Below, one piece after another: positions 5,346 through 7,819 of a DNA stretch of 7,819 nucleotides (within the stretch, counting starts at the first letter, position 1; the number at the start of each line of letters is the position of its first letter). The notes under the pieces are model-generated. The model saw only the letters and a list, made by a program, of their open reading frames with translations, made no database searches and had not been told where the DNA came from. The stretch spans positions 1 through 7,819 of the forward strand of contig CALANC010000378.1 in the NCBI GenBank assembly GCA_937925895.1. Direction: 5' to 3'. The stretch is from an uncultured Desulfobacterales bacterium (GTDB taxonomy: Bacteria > Desulfobacterota > Desulfobacteria > Desulfobacterales > UBA11574). The position numbers and the translations under genes are program-made.

Positions 5346-6722
5346 ATGAATATCGCCAAACATTGGAAGACGATCGTTGATACCTTACAGGATGGACTCC
5401 TGGTAATCGGTCCGGGTGGGGACATTCTGGCCGCCAATCCGGCGGCCGAGCAATTGACGGGATACACAGCCGATGAATTGGTCGGTGAATCCTGTCAGAT
5501 ATTAAACTGCACCGAATGTAAGATTATAGGAGAAGGAACCGGAAATAAATGGTGCAGTCTCTTTGCCGATGAAACGGTTAGAGACAAACAATGTCTAATT
5601 ACAAACAAGGATCAGAGATCTGTCCATGTAATTAAGAGTGCCACTGTTTTGCGTGACCAGGACGGAACTATTATCGGAGCCGTGGAAACCCTTACTGACA
5701 TCTCGGAGTATATTCGACAGCAGCAGGAGATCGTATCCTTGCGGAAAACGCTTCACTGGGATGAGGGTTTTCATGGCATTTTGGGCACCTCCACGACAAT
5801 GCAAAAGCTTTTCGAATTAATCGATAATGTTGCCCAGACGGATGCACCGGTTATCATCACCGGACAAAGCGGCACCGGAAAAGAGATGGTGGCCAGAGCA
5901 ATACACGAAGAAAGTACACGCCGAAACGGACCTTTTGTAAAAGTCAATTGCGCTGCTCTTAACCAAAACCTTTTAGAAAGCGAGCTTTTCGGCCACATCA
6001 AAGGTGCATACACCGGTGCTGACCAAAGCAGAGTCGGTCGTTTTGAAGCTGCTCACAAGGGCAGCATTTTTCTGGACGAAATCGGTGATATTCCCTTATC
6101 CACTCAGGTAAAACTCTTGCGAGTTTTGGAAGAAAAAGAGATAGAACGCGTCGGCGATCACAAACCGATCTCGGTTGATGTGCGCATTATTACTGCAACC
6201 AATAAAAACCTTGAAAATTTGATCCAACAAAACCTTTTTAGAGAAGATCTTTTCTTTCGTATCAATGTCTTTCCCCTCTATTGTCCCTCCCTTGCTGAAC
6301 GTATAGAAGATATTCCAATAATCGTACAAAACTTTATCCAGCAAAACACGTTAAAGGGAAACAAAAATATCGAAGGGATTTCACCCGAAGCCATGGAGAT
6401 ACTCATGTCCTATTCGTGGCCCGGTAATGTCAGGGAACTTCGAAACGCCATTGAATACGCCTTTGTTCTGTGTCCTGGGGGCGATATCAAAAAAGAACAT
6501 CTGCCCCCAAAAATAATCAAAGGTCGAGTAAATTCAGATCCTACTGGTGATGCGATCTCCTATGACGATTCTAAAAGAAAAGCGTTGCTACACATCCTTA
6601 GGCAGACAAAGGGCAATCAGTCTGAAACAGCCAGAATTATGGGGGTCAGCCGGGTGACCATTTGGAAACGAATTAAAAAATACGGCATTGACCTGACCAA
6701 GGATCTGGCAATTAAATCCTGA
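5346..6722 (+). CDS. Sigma-54-dependent transcriptional activator (PAS, AAA+, Fis-type HTH)
   Basis: A 458-residue bacterial enhancer-binding protein. Residues 5-120 form a PAS sensor ([25 protein letters not shown] at its start) with five cysteines: 50, 55, 58, 70 and 83. A short helical linker (121-140) leads to the AAA+ domain (about 143-385). This domain has Walker A GQSGTGKE (173-180), the sigma-54 contact loop GAYTGA (220-225, usually GAFTGA), Walker B IFLDE (241-245), [13 protein letters not shown] (298-310) and [15 protein letters not shown] (358-372). The C-terminus (about 408-450) has a Fis-type helix-turn-helix, [20 protein letters not shown]. There is no receiver domain, so it probably senses a ligand or redox state directly. 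AAGGA nine bases upstream supports the ATG at 5346. Divergent placement and the sigma-54 promoter across the gap make the octaheme block its likely target. The activator class is certain; the signal is not known. Confidence 0.95.
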   Translation: MNIAKHWKTIVDTLQDGLLVIGPGGDILAANPAAEQLTGYTADELVGESCQILNCTECKIIGEGTGNKWCSLFADETVRDKQCLITNKDQRSVHVIKSATVLRDQDGTIIGAVETLTDISEYIRQQQEIVSLRKTLHWDEGFHGILGTSTTMQKLFELIDNVAQTDAPVIITGQSGTGKEMVARAIHEESTRRNGPFVKVNCAALNQNLLESELFGHIKGAYTGADQSRVGRFEAAHKGSIFLDEIGDIPLSTQVKLLRVLEEKEIERVGDHKPISVDVRIITATNKNLENLIQQNLFREDLFFRINVFPLYCPSLAERIEDIPIIVQNFIQQNTLKGNKNIEGISPEAMEILMSYSWPGNVRELRNAIEYAFVLCPGGDIKKEHLPPKIIKGRVNSDPTGDAISYDDSKRKALLHILRQTKGNQSETARIMGVSRVTIWKRIKKYGIDLTKDLAIKS

Positions 6723-6724
6723 AT

Positions 6725-6747
6725 CCGGGCCCAAATAGAGGGCCCGG
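6725..6747 (+). terminator. Hairpin after the activator gene, probable terminator
   Basis: CCGGGCCC (6725-6732) and GGGCCCGG (6740-6747) form a perfect, all-G/C eight-base-pair stem with loop AAATAGA, beginning two bases after the activator stop codon. The following bases, TCCTGTCTC, are T-containing but not a clean T-run. Position and strength favour a terminator; it could also protect the mRNA 3' end. Confidence 0.55.
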
Positions 6748-6875
6748 TCCTGTCTCACCCGGGATTTCACGCGCCTGATGCGCTCATTTGCATGGCACTG
6801 AAAGGCGAAACCATAGTAAACTATTGCGAGCCTTTAATAACGCAGCAGATGAAAAACCCCGGCTCGCCCTTTGGG

Positions 6876-6992
6876 TGAAAATTGATGAGAAAAAAGAAAA
6901 TTATCCGATACCATTCTGTCAAAATGTATGCCTAAATGATATTGTGTAAATCCGCTTTATTTTTGTAAATTAAAGACTCTCATCAATTTTCA
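6876..6992. repeat. 117-base element bounded by a perfect 15-base inverted repeat
   Basis: TGAAAATTGATGAGA at 6876-6890 is matched by its exact reverse complement at 6978-6992. The 87-base interior is AT-rich, and I see no gene in it. The element fills most of the 285-base gap between the convergent activator and cupin genes. No target-site duplication is visible at its edges. It may be a remnant of a small non-autonomous element or a long-loop RNA structure. Confidence 0.6.
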
Positions 6993-7007
6993 TGCAAGAT
7001 TCAGGTA

Positions 7008-7328
7008 TTAAATGGGTGGGGCAATAGTCACCACCACCCGCATATCACTATTCGCTCTGACACCATGCGGTTCGCTGATATCTGAGATCAAAACATCTCC
7101 CGGATTTGCGGGTATGGTCATGTCGTCTTTTCCAAGGAACTCTCCGGTACCTTCCAGCACAACGATGCTGAGTTGACCTTCAATTTCATGGGAGTGTATC
7201 GGTAATTTCTGACCGGCTTTAAAGTTGAAATTTAGGATTTTAAAGTATGGTGAGTCATGAATCAAAAATCTGTTAAAAGCCTTGTCGCTGAAGCCGCTTT
7301 CCTTGTAGAGCTCGATTTTTTTCAACAT
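7008..7328 (-). CDS. Small single-domain cupin protein
   Basis: A 106-residue cytosolic protein that is almost entirely one cupin barrel. The first cupin motif is AGQKLPIHSHEIEGQLSIVVLEG (38-60), with His45 and His47 as metal ligands and Glu50 or Gln52 near the third ligand position. The second is PGDVLISDISEPHGVRANSD (76-95), with His88 as the last ligand. Stand-alone cupins of this size bind a divalent metal and may be small oxygenases, isomerases or ligand sensors, so no reaction can be assigned. A good Shine-Dalgarno (AGGAGG, eight bases before the ATG) supports the start. It is convergent with the activator and lies 114 bases downstream of the small charged gene on the same strand. No link to the sulfur block is evident. 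Confidence 0.85.
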   Translation of the reverse strand: MLKKIELYKESGFSDKAFNRFLIHDSPYFKILNFNFKAGQKLPIHSHEIEGQLSIVVLEGTGEFLGKDDMTIPANPGDVLISDISEPHGVRANSDMRVVVTIAPPI

Positions 7329-7414
7329 GATAACTTCCTCCTCTTAGAATTTGTCTGTATTTCATTATAAAACCACAATTAGCGATTGCCTCATTTTTTT
7401 CCAGTATCTGTATT

Positions 7415-7436
7415 TTGGGTAACAAAGTTACGCCAA
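7415..7436. other. Short imperfect hairpin after the small charged gene
   Basis: TTGGGTAAC, then AAA, then GTTACGCCAA: a nine-base-pair stem with one bulged G (7432) and a three-base loop, just after the TAA of the charged protein gene (7443-7445). In the - strand direction it is followed by AATACAG rather than Ts, so a terminator role is doubtful. Confidence 0.35.
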
Positions 7437-7442
7437 TCGTCT

Positions 7443-7655
7443 TTATTTCCTTCTATCCTTACCGTTTCTTCTGTCCTCGCCGCTGCGTTTCTCAACGTCG
7501 TCATAAGAAGCTTCGTCTTCCTGCCTGCGCTCGTAATCTTCTACAATAATACCTTCTAAAACCTTTCTGCGTCTATCTTTCTTGACTCCTTTGTCTGCTG
7601 GTCTGCGGCGTTTCTTTTTCCAAACATATTCTTTATCTTTTATTTCGTGTCTCAT
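7443..7655 (-). CDS. Small highly charged protein of unknown function
   Basis: A 70-residue protein that I cannot assign to a characterised family. The start at 7655 is preferred because GGAGGTG lies six bases upstream; the ATG at 7670 would add five residues, overlaps this site and has no ribosome site of its own. The composition is extreme. The N-terminal half is very basic (KKKRRRPADKG, KKDRRRK). A short hydrophobic patch (VLEGIIVEDY) comes next, then an acidic stretch (RRQEDEASYDDVE). The C-terminus is a repeated arginine tail, KRSGEDRRNGKDRRK, with two G-x-D-R-R units. There is no signal peptide or membrane helix. I recall similar GxDRR tails in short hypothetical proteins of Desulfobacterota. 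The make-up suggests a disordered, nucleic-acid- or ribosome-binding protein, but that is only inference. It may be transcribed with the cupin 114 bases downstream. Confidence 0.7.
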   Translation of the reverse strand: MRHEIKDKEYVWKKKRRRPADKGVKKDRRRKVLEGIIVEDYERRQEDEASYDDVEKRSGEDRRNGKDRRK

Positions 7656-7661
7656 GAATTT

Positions 7662-7668
7662 CACCTCC
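7662..7668 (-). promoter_or_regulatory. Shine-Dalgarno that fixes the start of the small charged gene
   Basis: On the - strand, GGAGGTG is followed by AAATTC and then the ATG at 7655. It overlaps the alternative ATG at 7670, which therefore is unlikely to be used. Confidence 0.75.
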
Positions 7669-7819
7669 ATTTATGATGGGATGGTGTGAAGAGCGATAAA
7701 CCCGTTTTGGAAAATCAAATCATGTATTTGTGGTGGCGTCAATACTTGAATTTAAGGCTGTGTAATTCTATAGCATGATTGAAGTTTTGTATCCCTATCC
7801 GGCATCCATGAAGGTAAGC

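Noticed and set aside
6801..6835. AAAGGC ... GCCTTT hairpin with an inner ATAG/CTAT pair
   Set aside because: The two short stems are separated by a large mismatched internal loop and there is no T-run; too weak to call.
7775..7819. Start of a + strand gene running off the right edge (MIEVLYPYPASMKVS...)
   Set aside because: Only 15 codons are visible, there is no Shine-Dalgarno, and the peptide is not recognised. No other gene is supported in 7671-7819.
1..7819. CRISPR arrays, tRNA or rRNA genes, transposase genes
   Set aside because: No regularly spaced repeats, tRNA-like folds, rRNA segments or transposase motifs were seen on either strand.

Overview
The window looks like a chromosomal segment of an anaerobic, sulfur-metabolising bacterium, most plausibly of the Desulfobacterota (former Deltaproteobacteria). 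This is inferred from the gene content: an octaheme c-type cytochrome of the tetrathionate reductase family, a b-type cytochrome partner, a multi-rhodanese lipoprotein and a sigma-54 activator with a PAS sensor. No rRNA or other taxonomic marker is present.

Layout, left to right. The + strand begins with the last 40 codons of a quinolinate synthase gene (nadA), followed after 49 bases by cysteine synthase (cysK). Next comes a - strand block. In transcription order from position 5099 down to 1109 it encodes a small exported c-type cytochrome-like protein, a triple-rhodanese lipoprotein, an octaheme tetrathionate-reductase-family cytochrome with a C-terminal membrane anchor, and a four-helix cytochrome b. 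A PAS/AAA+/Fis-type sigma-54 activator (5346-6722) is divergently encoded. The 246-base divergent control region carries a near-perfect -24/-12 promoter, an IHF consensus match and a double-palindromic putative enhancer, in the order expected for a sigma-54 system. To the right, on the - strand, are a small cupin (7008-7328) and a 70-residue, highly charged protein of unknown function (7443-7655).

How it fits together (inference). The activator, perhaps sensing a redox or sulfur signal through a cysteine-rich PAS domain, would bind the TGTTAACA palindromes and switch on the cytochrome/rhodanese/octaheme/cytochrome b block. The cytochrome b would carry electrons between the quinone pool and the membrane-anchored octaheme enzyme. 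The rhodanese lipoprotein would handle sulfane sulfur outside the inner membrane, and the small cytochrome would be an electron carrier. The physiological substrate (tetrathionate, another sulfur species, nitrite or hydroxylamine) cannot be read from the sequence.

The most unusual points are: (1) the small cytochrome has Tyr-x-x-Cys-His where Cys-x-x-Cys-His is expected; (2) the first two rhodanese domains are a clear tandem duplication with a CEGxKC active-site region; (3) the complete sigma-54 control architecture; (4) intercistronic hairpins and a 26-base-period direct repeat inside the block; (5) a 15-base perfect inverted repeat bounding a 117-base AT-rich element between the activator and the cupin.
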